Source: Maribacter sp. ACAM166 (lineage in GTDB: Bacteria > Bacteroidota > Bacteroidia > Flavobacteriales > Flavobacteriaceae). Taken from it: a stretch of DNA of 64,000 bases. Location: NCBI RefSeq assembly GCF_005771495.1, contig NZ_VAUW01000012.1, positions 62,001-126,000 of the forward strand, written 5' to 3'. A program made the position numbers and the translations under genes. The notes beneath the pieces were generated by a model, which worked only from the letters and a program-made list of their open reading frames with translations, was not told the origin of the DNA and did no database searches. The first letter of the stretch is position 1. Each line of letters starts with the position of its first letter. Positions 28,643 through 36,949 of the stretch are shown here, piece by piece.

Positions 28643-29428
28643 ATGAACCAACCCTTGGCTTATATACATCCTGGAGCTAAAATCTCTAAAAATGTAGTAG
28701 TTGAACCCTTTACCACTATTCACAATAACGTGACCATCGGTGATGGAACATGGATAGGCTCTAATGTGACTATCATGGAAGGTGCTCGCATTGGAAAAAA
28801 TTGTAGTATTTTCCCAGGAGCTGTGATATCCGCGTCTCCCCAAGATTTAAAATATGATGATGAAGAAACTACCGTAATAATCGGTGATAATACCACTATT
28901 CGGGAATGCGCAACCATACATAAAGGAACTTCTGACCGTATGAAAACGGTTATTGGAAAAAACTGTCTAATCATGGCGTACTGTCATGTAGCCCATGATT
29001 GTTTGGTTGGTGATAACTGTATATTTTCGAACAATTCAACCTTGGCAGGTCATGTTACAATAGGAGATAATGTGATACTGGCAGGATTGGTAGCTGTGCA
29101 TCAATTTGTATCTGTAGGTCAACATGCTTTCGTTACCGGAGGTTCTTTGGTTCGAAAAGATGTGCCGCCTTATGTAAAGGCTGCAAGAGAGCCATTATCC
29201 TATGTTGGTATAAATTCCATAGGGTTAAGAAGACGAGGGTTTACATCTGATAAAATTAGTGAGATTCAAAATATTTATCGAATTCTATATCAAAAGAACT
29301 ATAATAATTCGCAAGCGCTTCAAATTATTGAAGCAGAAATGGAAGCAACACCTGAACGTGATGAAATACTTCAATTTATACGCGATTCTCAACGCGGTAT
29401 TATGAAAGGTTATTTCAGTAATAACTAG
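28643..29428 (+). CDS. lpxA: acyl-ACP--UDP-N-acetylglucosamine O-acyltransferase
   Basis: 261 residues, the standard size. It has a hexapeptide beta-helix with the catalytic His in AYCHVAHDC and a C-terminal helical domain (about 190-261). It starts lipid A synthesis by acylating UDP-GlcNAc. It follows lpxC-fabZ by one base. Confidence 0.97.
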   Translation: MNQPLAYIHPGAKISKNVVVEPFTTIHNNVTIGDGTWIGSNVTIMEGARIGKNCSIFPGAVISASPQDLKYDDEETTVIIGDNTTIRECATIHKGTSDRMKTVIGKNCLIMAYCHVAHDCLVGDNCIFSNNSTLAGHVTIGDNVILAGLVAVHQFVSVGQHAFVTGGSLVRKDVPPYVKAAREPLSYVGINSIGLRRRGFTSDKISEIQNIYRILYQKNYNNSQALQIIEAEMEATPERDEILQFIRDSQRGIMKGYFSNN

Positions 29429-29480
29429 GCTCATCTATTTTTATCTAAATTAAGTCAACAACACCTAATACTATATTTTA

Positions 29481-30047
29481 ATGGCATCTACTTCAGATAT
29501 TCGAAAAGGACTATGTATACGTTATAACAATGATATTTATAAGATTATTGAATTTTTACATGTAAAGCCAGGTAAAGGACCTGCATTTGTGCGCACAAAA
29601 TTAAGGAGTGTTACTTCGGGTAAAGTCTTGGATAATACTTTTTCAGCGGGACATAAAATTGAAGATGTACGGGTAGAAACTCGTTCTTATCAATATCTGT
29701 ATTCAGAGGAGGAAACCTATCATTTTATGAATACTGATGATTATAACCAAATTACATTACAAAAAACATCTTTAGATGCACCAGGCTTAATGAAAGAGGG
29801 TGTCGTTGTAACAATTTTATTTAATACTGAAGATAGCATGCCTTTATCAGTAGATATGCCTGCAAGTGTTGTTTTAGAAGTCAGTTATGCAGAACCAGGT
29901 GTAAAAGGAAATACAGCTACAAATGCTACAAAACCTGCAACTGTTGAAACAGGTGCAGAAGTGAATGTTCCTTTATTTATTAATGAGGGTGATAAAATTA
30001 AAGTAGATACTGCTACCGGTTCTTATATGGAGCGTGTAAAAGAATAA
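29481..30047 (+). CDS. efp: translation elongation factor P
   Basis: 188 residues in three beta domains. The N-terminal KOW-like domain carries the loop HVKPGKGPAFVRTK, whose lysine is the usual modification site. The C-terminal OB domain ends VPLFINEGDKIKVDTATGSY. EF-P relieves ribosome stalling at polyproline. Its position between lpxA and a second lpxD-like gene recurs in Bacteroidota as far as I recall. Confidence 0.97.
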   Translation: MASTSDIRKGLCIRYNNDIYKIIEFLHVKPGKGPAFVRTKLRSVTSGKVLDNTFSAGHKIEDVRVETRSYQYLYSEEETYHFMNTDDYNQITLQKTSLDAPGLMKEGVVVTILFNTEDSMPLSVDMPASVVLEVSYAEPGVKGNTATNATKPATVETGAEVNVPLFINEGDKIKVDTATGSYMERVKE

Positions 30048-30085
30048 TCTTATAGTACTTAACTACTAATAATCTAACCTTACTT

Positions 30086-31021
30086 TTGAAATTCCCTACT
30101 ACATTTTCATTAAAACAAATCGCAGAAATTATTTCATGTGAATATGTAGGTAATGAAGATTTTCCAGTATTTGGAATGAACGAAATTCATGTAGTTGAGA
30201 ACGGTGATATCGTATTTGTTGATCATCCTAAATATTATGATAAAGCTTTGAAATCTAAGGCTACAGTTGTTTTAATAAATAAAAAAGTGGATTGTCCAGA
30301 TGGGAAAGCCTTGTTGATTTCAGAAGACCCATTTAGAGATTTTAATAAACTGACTACTTTTTTTCAACCGTTTTTACCATCGAACTCCTCTATATCGAAT
30401 ACAGCAAAAATTGGAAAAAACACCATTATTCAGCCGAATGCTTTCATAGGGAACAATGTTGAAATAGGAGATAACTGCTGTATTCACTCTAATGTTTCAA
30501 TTTATGATAATTGCATTATTGGCAATAATGTAACTATTCATGCAGGAAGTGTATTAGGCGCCGATGCGTTCTATTATAAAAAACGCCCAGAAGGTTTTGA
30601 TAAGCTAATATCTGGCGGAAGGGTAGTTTTGAAAGATAATGTTGATATTGGTGCGCTTTGTACCATTGATAGGGGAGTGACAGGAGACACAACAATAGGA
30701 TTTGGGTCAAAACTGGATAATCAGGTGCATGTTGGGCATGATACAGTTATTGGTGAAAAATGTTTAATCGCTTCCCAAACGGGAATTGCAGGTTGTGTGA
30801 TACTAGAGGATGAAGTAACCCTTTGGGGTCAAGTTGGTACAAATAGCGGAATTACAATAGGTAAAAATGCAGTGATAATGGGTCAAACCGGTGTGACTAA
30901 ATCGGTGCCGGGAGGTAAAAGTTATTTTGGTACTCCGATAGAAGAATCTCGTGAGAAATTGAAACAATTAGCGTATATAAAGAAGATTCCAGAAATAATT
31001 AAAAAATTGGATAAGAAATAA
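30086..31021 (+). CDS. LpxD-like acyltransferase paralogue
   Basis: 311 residues with a TTG start at 30086. It has an LpxD-type N-terminal domain (FSLKQIAEIISCEYVGNEDF) and hexapeptide repeats, with the His in LDNQVHVGHDTVIG matching the LpxD active-site region. It is shorter and more divergent than the lpxD gene at 26222. It may be a second N-acyltransferase for a different chain or sugar, or an enzyme of another nucleotide sugar. It continues the lipid A gene run. Confidence 0.85.
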   Translation: MKFPTTFSLKQIAEIISCEYVGNEDFPVFGMNEIHVVENGDIVFVDHPKYYDKALKSKATVVLINKKVDCPDGKALLISEDPFRDFNKLTTFFQPFLPSNSSISNTAKIGKNTIIQPNAFIGNNVEIGDNCCIHSNVSIYDNCIIGNNVTIHAGSVLGADAFYYKKRPEGFDKLISGGRVVLKDNVDIGALCTIDRGVTGDTTIGFGSKLDNQVHVGHDTVIGEKCLIASQTGIAGCVILEDEVTLWGQVGTNSGITIGKNAVIMGQTGVTKSVPGGKSYFGTPIEESREKLKQLAYIKKIPEIIKKLDKK

Positions 31022-31056
31022 GCGTGTTAATGCTTTAAAATTCATTGGCAAACCTA

Positions 31057-31064
31057 TATTTTTG
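31057..31064 (+). promoter_or_regulatory. -7 promoter element of sucD
   Basis: TATTTTTG fits TAnnTTTG. It lies 22 bases before ATG 31087 and after the longer possible start at 31045, so it supports the 290-residue start. Confidence 0.6.
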
Positions 31065-31086
31065 TACAAATAAAAACTACAGTAGT

Positions 31087-31959
31087 ATGAGCGTATTAGT
31101 AAATAAGGATTCCAAAATAATCGTACAAGGGTTCACTGGTAGTGAAGGTACTTTTCATGCCGAGCAAATGATTGAGTACGGCACTAATATCGTAGGCGGT
31201 GTTACTCCAGGAAAAGGAGGACAAGAGCATTTAGGAAAACCTGTTTTTAATACGGTCTCTGAAGCTGTTGAAAAAGTTGGAGCCGATACAACTATTATAT
31301 TTGTTCCGCCAGCTTTTGCTGCAGATGCTATTATGGAAGCTGCAGAGGCAGGTATTAAAGTTATAATTACTATTACCGAAGGGATTCCTGTTGCCGATAT
31401 GGTAATGGTTGCAAACTATATCAAGAATAGAGATTGTCGTTTAATCGGTCCTAACTGTCCTGGTGTTATTACTCCAGGTGAGGCAAAAGTGGGTATTATG
31501 CCAGGTTTTGTCTTTAAGAAGGGTACTGTTGGTATCGTATCTAAGTCAGGTACTTTAACCTATGAAGCAGCTGATCAGGTTGTTCGTCAAGGTTTGGGTA
31601 TTACAACGGCTATTGGTATCGGTGGTGATCCAATTATTGGCACAACAACAAAAGAAGCTGTCGAACTTTTAATCAATGATCCAGAAACAAAATGTGTGGT
31701 TATGATTGGTGAGATTGGTGGTCAATTGGAAGCTGATGCTGCGCTATGGTACAAGGCAAGTGGTAGTAAGAAGCCAGTTGTTGGTTTTATTGCAGGTGAA
31801 ACTGCACCAGCTGGCAGAACAATGGGACATGCAGGTGCTATTGTTGGTGGTAGTGATGATACTGCCCAGGCTAAAAAGCGTATTATGCGTGAATGTGGAA
31901 TCCACGTTGTTGATTCTCCAGCAGAGATAGGTTTAAAAGTAAAAGAAGTAATGGGTTAA
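31087..31959 (+). CDS. sucD: succinate--CoA ligase subunit alpha
   Basis: 290 residues from ATG 31087, the normal family size; the frame opens at 31045, upstream of the -7 element. It has a CoA-binding Rossmann domain ([17 protein letters not shown]) and the phospho-histidine loop GHAGAIVGG. It catalyses succinyl-CoA to succinate with NTP formation in the TCA cycle. The beta subunit is not adjacent. A terminator follows. Confidence 0.97.
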   Translation: MSVLVNKDSKIIVQGFTGSEGTFHAEQMIEYGTNIVGGVTPGKGGQEHLGKPVFNTVSEAVEKVGADTTIIFVPPAFAADAIMEAAEAGIKVIITITEGIPVADMVMVANYIKNRDCRLIGPNCPGVITPGEAKVGIMPGFVFKKGTVGIVSKSGTLTYEAADQVVRQGLGITTAIGIGGDPIIGTTTKEAVELLINDPETKCVVMIGEIGGQLEADAALWYKASGSKKPVVGFIAGETAPAGRTMGHAGAIVGGSDDTAQAKKRIMRECGIHVVDSPAEIGLKVKEVMG

Positions 31960-31978
31960 TAACCCATATTGCTCATAT

Positions 31979-32006
31979 AAAATCCCGTTAGTAGCGGGAT
32001 TTTTTG
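31979..32006 (+). terminator. Rho-independent terminator after sucD
   Basis: AAAATCCCG (31979-31987) pairs with CGGGATTTT (31995-32003) across a seven-base loop and is followed by further T. It lies 19 bases after the stop. Confidence 0.88.
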
Positions 32007-32029
32007 TAGCCTATAAATTAAACAAAACT

Positions 32030-32037
32030 TATATTTG
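32030..32037 (+). promoter_or_regulatory. promoter of the FabG-like reductase gene
   Basis: TATATTTG is a perfect -7 element. TTTG at 32003-32006 lies 23 bases upstream and could be the -33 element, overlapping the sucD terminator. The ATG is at 32066. Confidence 0.6.
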
Positions 32038-32065
32038 GTAAACTACGGTAGTAAATAGTCGATAT

Positions 32066-32815
32066 ATGAAATTATTAGAAGGTAAAAATGTAATCATTAC
32101 AGGAGCAAGTAGGGGAATAGGAATGGGAATTGCCCAAGTATTTGCAGATCATGGTGCTAATGTTGCTTTTACATATAGTTCAAGCGAAGCACCAGCACTT
32201 CAATTAGAAAAAGAGTTAAATGCTAAAGGGGTAAAAGCCAAGGCCTATAAAAGTAATGCAGCGAATTTTCAAGAATCCGAAAAATTAGTGACTCAAGTTT
32301 TAGAGGATTTTGACGGTAGAATTGATGTTTTGATTAATAATGCTGGTATTACAAAAGATAATCTTCTAATGCGTATGTCCGAAGCAGATTTTGATGCGGT
32401 TATCGATATCAATTTAAAATCGGTTTTTAATATGACAAAAGCTGTTCAACGTACATTGTTGAAGCAACGTAGTGGTTCTATCATAAATATGAGTAGTGTG
32501 GTAGGGGTAAAAGGAAATGCAGGGCAAACAAATTATGCGGCATCTAAAGCTGGTATGATTGGATTTACAAAATCGGTCGCACTTGAATTAGGTTCTCGAA
32601 ATATAAGATGTAACGCCATTGCACCTGGATTTATCGAGACAGAAATGACCGAAAAACTTGATGAAAAGACCGTTCAAGGTTGGAGGGATGGAATTCCTTT
32701 AAAACGTGGTGGTTCTCCAGAAGATATTGCAAATGCATGTCTGTTCTTCGCTTCAGATTTATCAGGTTATGTTACTGGTCAAGTCTTGAATGTTGACGGT
32801 GGTATGTTGACCTAA
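32066..32815 (+). CDS. fabG: 3-oxoacyl-[ACP] reductase
   Basis: 249 residues, a short-chain dehydrogenase. It has the NADP-binding TGASRGIG, the NNAG motif and the catalytic Ser-Tyr-Lys set in MSSVVGVKGNAGQTNYAASKAG. The C-terminal SGYVTGQVLNVDGGM is typical of FabG. It reduces 3-oxoacyl-ACP in fatty acid synthesis. It has its own promoter and lies 69 bases before the VWA gene. Confidence 0.93.
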   Translation: MKLLEGKNVIITGASRGIGMGIAQVFADHGANVAFTYSSSEAPALQLEKELNAKGVKAKAYKSNAANFQESEKLVTQVLEDFDGRIDVLINNAGITKDNLLMRMSEADFDAVIDINLKSVFNMTKAVQRTLLKQRSGSIINMSSVVGVKGNAGQTNYAASKAGMIGFTKSVALELGSRNIRCNAIAPGFIETEMTEKLDEKTVQGWRDGIPLKRGGSPEDIANACLFFASDLSGYVTGQVLNVDGGMLT

Positions 32816-32884
32816 TTTGTTTAAAAATAATCTGCTCACTCGATTATTCAACTATTTCTATTGAAGCAAAATAGCATCTAATCC

Positions 32885-34912
32885 ATGGAAACCATAACAG
32901 TATTGTATATTATTCTTGCTGCTATTGTTGCTTTGGCTATTGTTGCGCTTCAGTATATATACAAACAAAAGGCTAAAAGTAAACTCTATTTACTTTTAGC
33001 CTTTTTTCGTTTTATAGGAATATTTGGTATTTTACTTCTGCTTATAAACCCTCAATTCTCTCAAAAATCTTATACGTTGGAAAAACCAAATTTGGTGATT
33101 TTGGCAGATAATTCAACTTCTGTTTCTGAAAGTGGAAATGAACTTATACATCTAATTTCTCAAATAGAAGATACCAAAGAAATTTCAGATAGGTTTAATA
33201 TAAGAACCTATCAATTTGGTGCAGAACTAAGTACGCTAGACAGTTTAACATTTAAGGATAAAAACACCAATATCTACAAACCGCTTTCTGCATTGAAAGA
33301 CGTTTATGCACGAGAACAGACGGCAATCCTATTATTGTCTGATGGTAATCAAACTGTTGGTCAAGATTATAGTTATTTTAAACCTGACAAGAATACTACC
33401 CTATATGCGGTTGTACTGGGTGATACTACTAAATATCAAGATGTATCGGTAGGGCCTATTTTAACTAATAAATATGCCTTTTTGAAAAATAAGTTTCCGT
33501 TAGAGACTTATGTCTCATACCAAGGAAAAACAAATATTTCAGCTACGGTATCTATAAAAATAAATGATAAAGTTATTTATAGGGAAAATATAAATTTGGA
33601 TTATGAGTCTAATTTAAAAACCATTTCTACTCAAATTGATGCGAATGTTGTAGGATTAACCAATATAGTAGTAGCGGTTACTCAATTACCAGAAGAAAGA
33701 AATATTTCCAACAACCAAAGATCAACACGTATTGAAGTTATTGACGAAAAGACTAAAATTGCGTTAATATCTGATATATTACATCCAGATTTAGGAACGC
33801 TAAAAAAATCGATTGAGAGCAATGAACAAAGAGAAGTAACTATTTTAAAATCGAATACTACATCTAGTACTTTGGAGGAAATGGACTTATTTATATTCTA
33901 TCAACCCACAGCTCGTTTTAAAAATAGTATGGACTATGCAACTAGTAAAAATGCCAACACCTTTTTCATAACTGGTACACATACTGATTATTCGTTTTTA
34001 AATAAAGCCAATATAGGTTTTGAAATTGAAAATGGTTATCCAAAACAAGAGGTTTTTGGATTGTTGAATAATGCGTTTACTACATATGATATTTCTGAAT
34101 TTGACCTAACCGATTTTCCGCCAATGGAAAGTGATGCTGGACCTATAGTTTTTCAAAAACCCTATGAAACCTTATTAGGTACGCAAATAAAAGGACTGAA
34201 TGTAGAGAGGCCCCTTTTGGCAATTTTAGAAGATGCTTCAAAAAAGCAATCATTGCTGTTGGGGGAGAACCTATGGAAATGGCGTATGCAGACGTATAGA
34301 AATACAGGTGATTTTATCAATTTTGATGAATTTATGGGCAACTTCATACGGTATCTAACGAGTGCGAAAAATAAATCGCGTTTAAATGTTGATTATGAAA
34401 AGATATATGAAGGTAGTACCAATGTTATAATCACCGCTACCTATTTTGATGAGGCCTTTTTGTTCGATTCTAATGCAAAAGTAAAAATTACGGTTACCAA
34501 TACGCAAACGAATAGGAGTCAAAGTAATCCTATGGTATTAAAGAATGGTTATTTTGAAGCAGATCTGTCTAACCTTATGGCAGGTGAATATGAATTTATT
34601 GTATCGGTAGAAAATGAATCTAAAACTGATAAGGGTTCGTTCGTTATTTCAGAATTTGACATGGAAAATCAGTTTGTATCTAGTGATTATTCAAAAATGA
34701 AAAAATTGGTAACTGATTCTGGTGGCAAGCATTTTTATGCTTCTCAAATGGAAGCTATAAAGCGGGAGTTAATAGATGACATTGCTTACGTTTCTACAGA
34801 GAAAAGCGTTGAAAATATCGTATCTTTGATACAATTGAGAATTCTTTTGGCCATCATAATTTCTGCTTTTGCAGCAGAGTGGTTTATTAGAAAATATAAC
34901 GGATTAATTTAA
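32885..34912 (+). CDS. membrane-anchored VWA-domain protein of unknown function
   Basis: 675 residues. Two N-terminal membrane helices (about 5-25 and 35-55) are followed by a von Willebrand A-like domain whose metal site starts LADNSTSV (Asp75, Ser77, Ser79, a DxSxS pattern). A long beta-rich extracytoplasmic region follows, and a C-terminal membrane helix lies at about 653-671. The layout resembles BatA/BatB-like or glutamine-amidotransferase-like membrane proteins, but no function can be assigned. A perfect terminator-like hairpin lies inside the gene at 32967. It is followed 9 bases later by a prohibitin-like gene. Confidence 0.85.
   Translation: METITVLYIILAAIVALAIVALQYIYKQKAKSKLYLLLAFFRFIGIFGILLLLINPQFSQKSYTLEKPNLVILADNSTSVSESGNELIHLISQIEDTKEISDRFNIRTYQFGAELSTLDSLTFKDKNTNIYKPLSALKDVYAREQTAILLLSDGNQTVGQDYSYFKPDKNTTLYAVVLGDTTKYQDVSVGPILTNKYAFLKNKFPLETYVSYQGKTNISATVSIKINDKVIYRENINLDYESNLKTISTQIDANVVGLTNIVVAVTQLPEERNISNNQRSTRIEVIDEKTKIALISDILHPDLGTLKKSIESNEQREVTILKSNTTSSTLEEMDLFIFYQPTARFKNSMDYATSKNANTFFITGTHTDYSFLNKANIGFEIENGYPKQEVFGLLNNAFTTYDISEFDLTDFPPMESDAGPIVFQKPYETLLGTQIKGLNVERPLLAILEDASKKQSLLLGENLWKWRMQTYRNTGDFINFDEFMGNFIRYLTSAKNKSRLNVDYEKIYEGSTNVIITATYFDEAFLFDSNAKVKITVTNTQTNRSQSNPMVLKNGYFEADLSNLMAGEYEFIVSVENESKTDKGSFVISEFDMENQFVSSDYSKMKKLVTDSGGKHFYASQMEAIKRELIDDIAYVSTEKSVENIVSLIQLRILLAIIISAFAAEWFIRKYNGLI
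32967..33007 (+). promoter_or_regulatory. terminator-like hairpin inside the VWA reading frame
   Basis: AAAAGGCTAAAAGTAAA (32967-32983) is the exact complement of 32989-33005, with a five-base loop and six T from 33002 to 33007. It begins 82 bases after the ATG. As RNA it is a textbook intrinsic terminator that a translating ribosome would disrupt, so it may make transcription depend on translation. Confidence 0.6.
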
Positions 34913-34921
34913 AAAAAACGA

Positions 34922-35734
34922 ATGGACAAATTACCAAAGATTGCATTACCTGCAATATTTATTTTTATTGTATTGATTATAGGAATATCAAAATCTACCG
35001 TCACCATAGACTCAGGTCAGGCAGGGGTTTTATATAAAACGTTTGGAGGAGGTGTTGTCACCGATGAGGCTCCAATGGGTGAGGGATTTCATATGGTAGC
35101 TCCTTGGAATCGGGTGACTATTTATGAAGTACGACAACAAGAAGTTCTTGAACAAATGAATGTATTGTCAAGTAATGGTCTGGATATTAAACTGGAAGCA
35201 TCTGCTTGGTTTGAACCAATACGTAAGGATTTAGGGAAATTGCATCAAGAAAAGGGACAAGATTATATACAAAGGGTTCTTTTGCCAACAATTAGATCAG
35301 CAGCTCGTTCAGTGGTTGGGCGATATACACCAGAACAATTGTACTCGAGTAAAAGAGATGCAATCCAACAAGAGATTTTTGACGAGACTCAGAAAATAGT
35401 GGAAGGACAATATATTCAATTGAATGAAATACTTGTAAGAGATGTTACATTGCCCCCGACTATAAAGGATGCTATCGAGAGAAAATTAAAGCAAGAACAA
35501 GAATCATTGGAATATCAATTTCGATTAGTTACCGCTAAAAAAGAGGCTGAAAAAGTTACCATTGAAGCACAAGGTAAAGCAGATGCTAACCGTATTTTAA
35601 GTGCGTCTTTAAATGATCAAATTTTAAAGGATAAAGGAATCGATGCTACCTTAAAATTAGCAGAATCACCTAATTCTAAAGTAGTCATTGTAGGCGGTAG
35701 CGACGGACTACCACTAATTTTAGGAGATAACTAA
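34922..35734 (+). CDS. prohibitin/SPFH (band 7) family protein
   Basis: 270 residues. One N-terminal membrane anchor (about 7-24) is followed by the SPFH domain (STVTIDSGQAGVLYKTFGG) and a long helical coiled-coil region with an Ala/Glu-rich end (KKEAEKVTIEAQGKADANRI). Such proteins form large ring assemblies in membranes and help regulate membrane proteases or organise lipids. It is probably co-transcribed with the VWA gene. Confidence 0.9.
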   Translation: MDKLPKIALPAIFIFIVLIIGISKSTVTIDSGQAGVLYKTFGGGVVTDEAPMGEGFHMVAPWNRVTIYEVRQQEVLEQMNVLSSNGLDIKLEASAWFEPIRKDLGKLHQEKGQDYIQRVLLPTIRSAARSVVGRYTPEQLYSSKRDAIQQEIFDETQKIVEGQYIQLNEILVRDVTLPPTIKDAIERKLKQEQESLEYQFRLVTAKKEAEKVTIEAQGKADANRILSASLNDQILKDKGIDATLKLAESPNSKVVIVGGSDGLPLILGDN

Positions 35735-35776
35735 AGTACTACTAGAACGTTTTTTTGATTCATTTTAAACATTTGT

Positions 35777-35807
35777 TTTGTGAAATCAAAAATACGTTTT
35801 ACTTTTA
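35777..35807 (+). promoter_or_regulatory. promoter of the histidine operon
   Basis: TTTG (35777-35780) and TACTTTTA (35800-35807) are separated by 19 bases, the ideal Bacteroidota -33/-7 spacing; the -7 box differs from TAnnTTTG only in its last base. The predicted transcript start is at about 35811-35814, next to the leader-peptide ATG at 35815. Confidence 0.7.
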
Positions 35808-35814
35808 CATCAGA

Positions 35815-35868
35815 ATGAAAAACAGAACTACACATCATCATTTCTATACAGACGCTCAGGCGAGGTAG
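35815..35868 (+). CDS. hisL: his operon leader peptide
   Basis: 17 codons encode MKNRTTHHHFYTDAQAR, with three consecutive CAT histidine codons at 35833-35841 and TAG at 35866. It sits between a promoter and a terminator just upstream of hisG, the classical arrangement for ribosome-mediated attenuation. The 3' half of the leader (35854-35866) is itself the antiterminator strand. The peptide has no function beyond its translation, as in enteric his and phe leaders. It is too short for automatic gene calling. Confidence 0.9.
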   Translation: MKNRTTHHHFYTDAQAR

Positions 35869-35930
35869 AAATGTATTGTAGTAGTACAACATATTTTAAA
35901 ACCCGTTTGAGCAATCAAACGGGTTTTGTA
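35854..35930 (+). promoter_or_regulatory. his attenuator: competing antiterminator and terminator stems
   Basis: The terminator is AAAACCCGTTTGA (35898-35910), loop GCAA, and its exact complement (35915-35927), then T-rich sequence. The antiterminator pairs GCTCAGGCGAGGT (35854-35866) with ACCCGTTTGAGC (35901-35912), giving 12 pairs with two G-U wobbles and one bulged A. The two share the left terminator arm and exclude each other. Stalling at the His codons would free 35854-35866 and let the operon be read; fast translation to TAG 35866 would cover it and allow termination. Confidence 0.85.
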
Positions 35931-35960
35931 TTTCATCCAGTTTTGATTGCCAAGCATTAA

Positions 35961-36827
35961 ATGAAACAAATGACAAAAATTAGAATTGCTATTCAGAAAT
36001 CAGGAAGGTTAAACGAAGAATCCCTTCAAATTTTAAAAGATTGTGGTATCTCAATCGATAATGGGAAAGAACAGTTAAAGGCATCTTCAAGAAATTTCCC
36101 TATGGAGGTGTTCTATCTTAGAAATGGTGATATTCCTCAATATCTAAGGGATGGTGTAGTCGATATCGCTATTATTGGAGAAAATGTTTTGGTTGAAAAA
36201 GGGGAAGATATTACCATTGCTGAAAAACTTGGTTTTTCGAAATGTAAAGTTTCTCTAGCGGTACCTAAGTCCTTCAAATATAACTCGGTATTGGATTTTG
36301 AAGGGAAACGTATTGCAACATCGTATCCAAATACCGTAATCAATTATTTGAAAGAAAAAGGGGTACGTGCTGAATTACACATTATTAGTGGTTCTGTAGA
36401 AATTGCCCCAAATATTGGTTTGGCCGATGCAATCTGTGATATTGTCTCTAGTGGAAGCACCCTGTTCAAAAATAATTTGAAAGAAGTCGAAGTAATGCTT
36501 ACAAGTGAAGCAGTATTGGCCGTTTCTCCAAAAATTTCTGAAGAGCGCAAAGGCTTACTAGAGAAATTGCAGTTTCGTATTCAGTCAGTTTTAAGAGCTA
36601 GAGGTTCTAAATATGTGTTACTCAACGCTCCAAATGAAAAGCTAGATGGAGTTTTAAGTCTATTGCCCGGAATGAGAAGTCCGACCGTACTTCCGTTAGC
36701 TGAAGAAGGTTGGAGCTCTGTTCACACGGTTATCAAGAAAGATTCTTTTTGGGAAGTTATCGATGAGTTGAAAAAAGTGGGAGCAGAAGGAATTTTGGTT
36801 TGCCCTATTGAGAAGATGGTATTGTAA
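35961..36827 (+). CDS. hisG: ATP phosphoribosyltransferase (long form)
   Basis: 288 residues; ATG at 35961 and 35970 are both possible starts. The catalytic domain begins IRIAIQKSGRLNEES and the C-terminal region (about 215-288) is the ACT-like regulatory domain of long-form HisG, which binds histidine for feedback inhibition. It catalyses the first step of histidine synthesis from ATP and PRPP. It is the first structural gene after the attenuator. Confidence 0.97.
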   Translation: MKQMTKIRIAIQKSGRLNEESLQILKDCGISIDNGKEQLKASSRNFPMEVFYLRNGDIPQYLRDGVVDIAIIGENVLVEKGEDITIAEKLGFSKCKVSLAVPKSFKYNSVLDFEGKRIATSYPNTVINYLKEKGVRAELHIISGSVEIAPNIGLADAICDIVSSGSTLFKNNLKEVEVMLTSEAVLAVSPKISEERKGLLEKLQFRIQSVLRARGSKYVLLNAPNEKLDGVLSLLPGMRSPTVLPLAEEGWSSVHTVIKKDSFWEVIDELKKVGAEGILVCPIEKMVL

Positions 36828-36949
36828 TCCATTATAGAAAGTACTATTTAATTTTGTGGTAAAGATGAAGGATAGCATTACAGTTGATAAATAACATGTT
36901 TGTGAAGTTCCAAAAAGCTAACAACTATCAACCAGCAACTAAATTTATA

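Noticed and set aside
31951-31967. Palindrome ATGGGTTAATAACCCAT across the sucD stop
   Set aside because: The loop is too small for a stable stem beyond a few pairs and a proper terminator follows at 31979; considered incidental.
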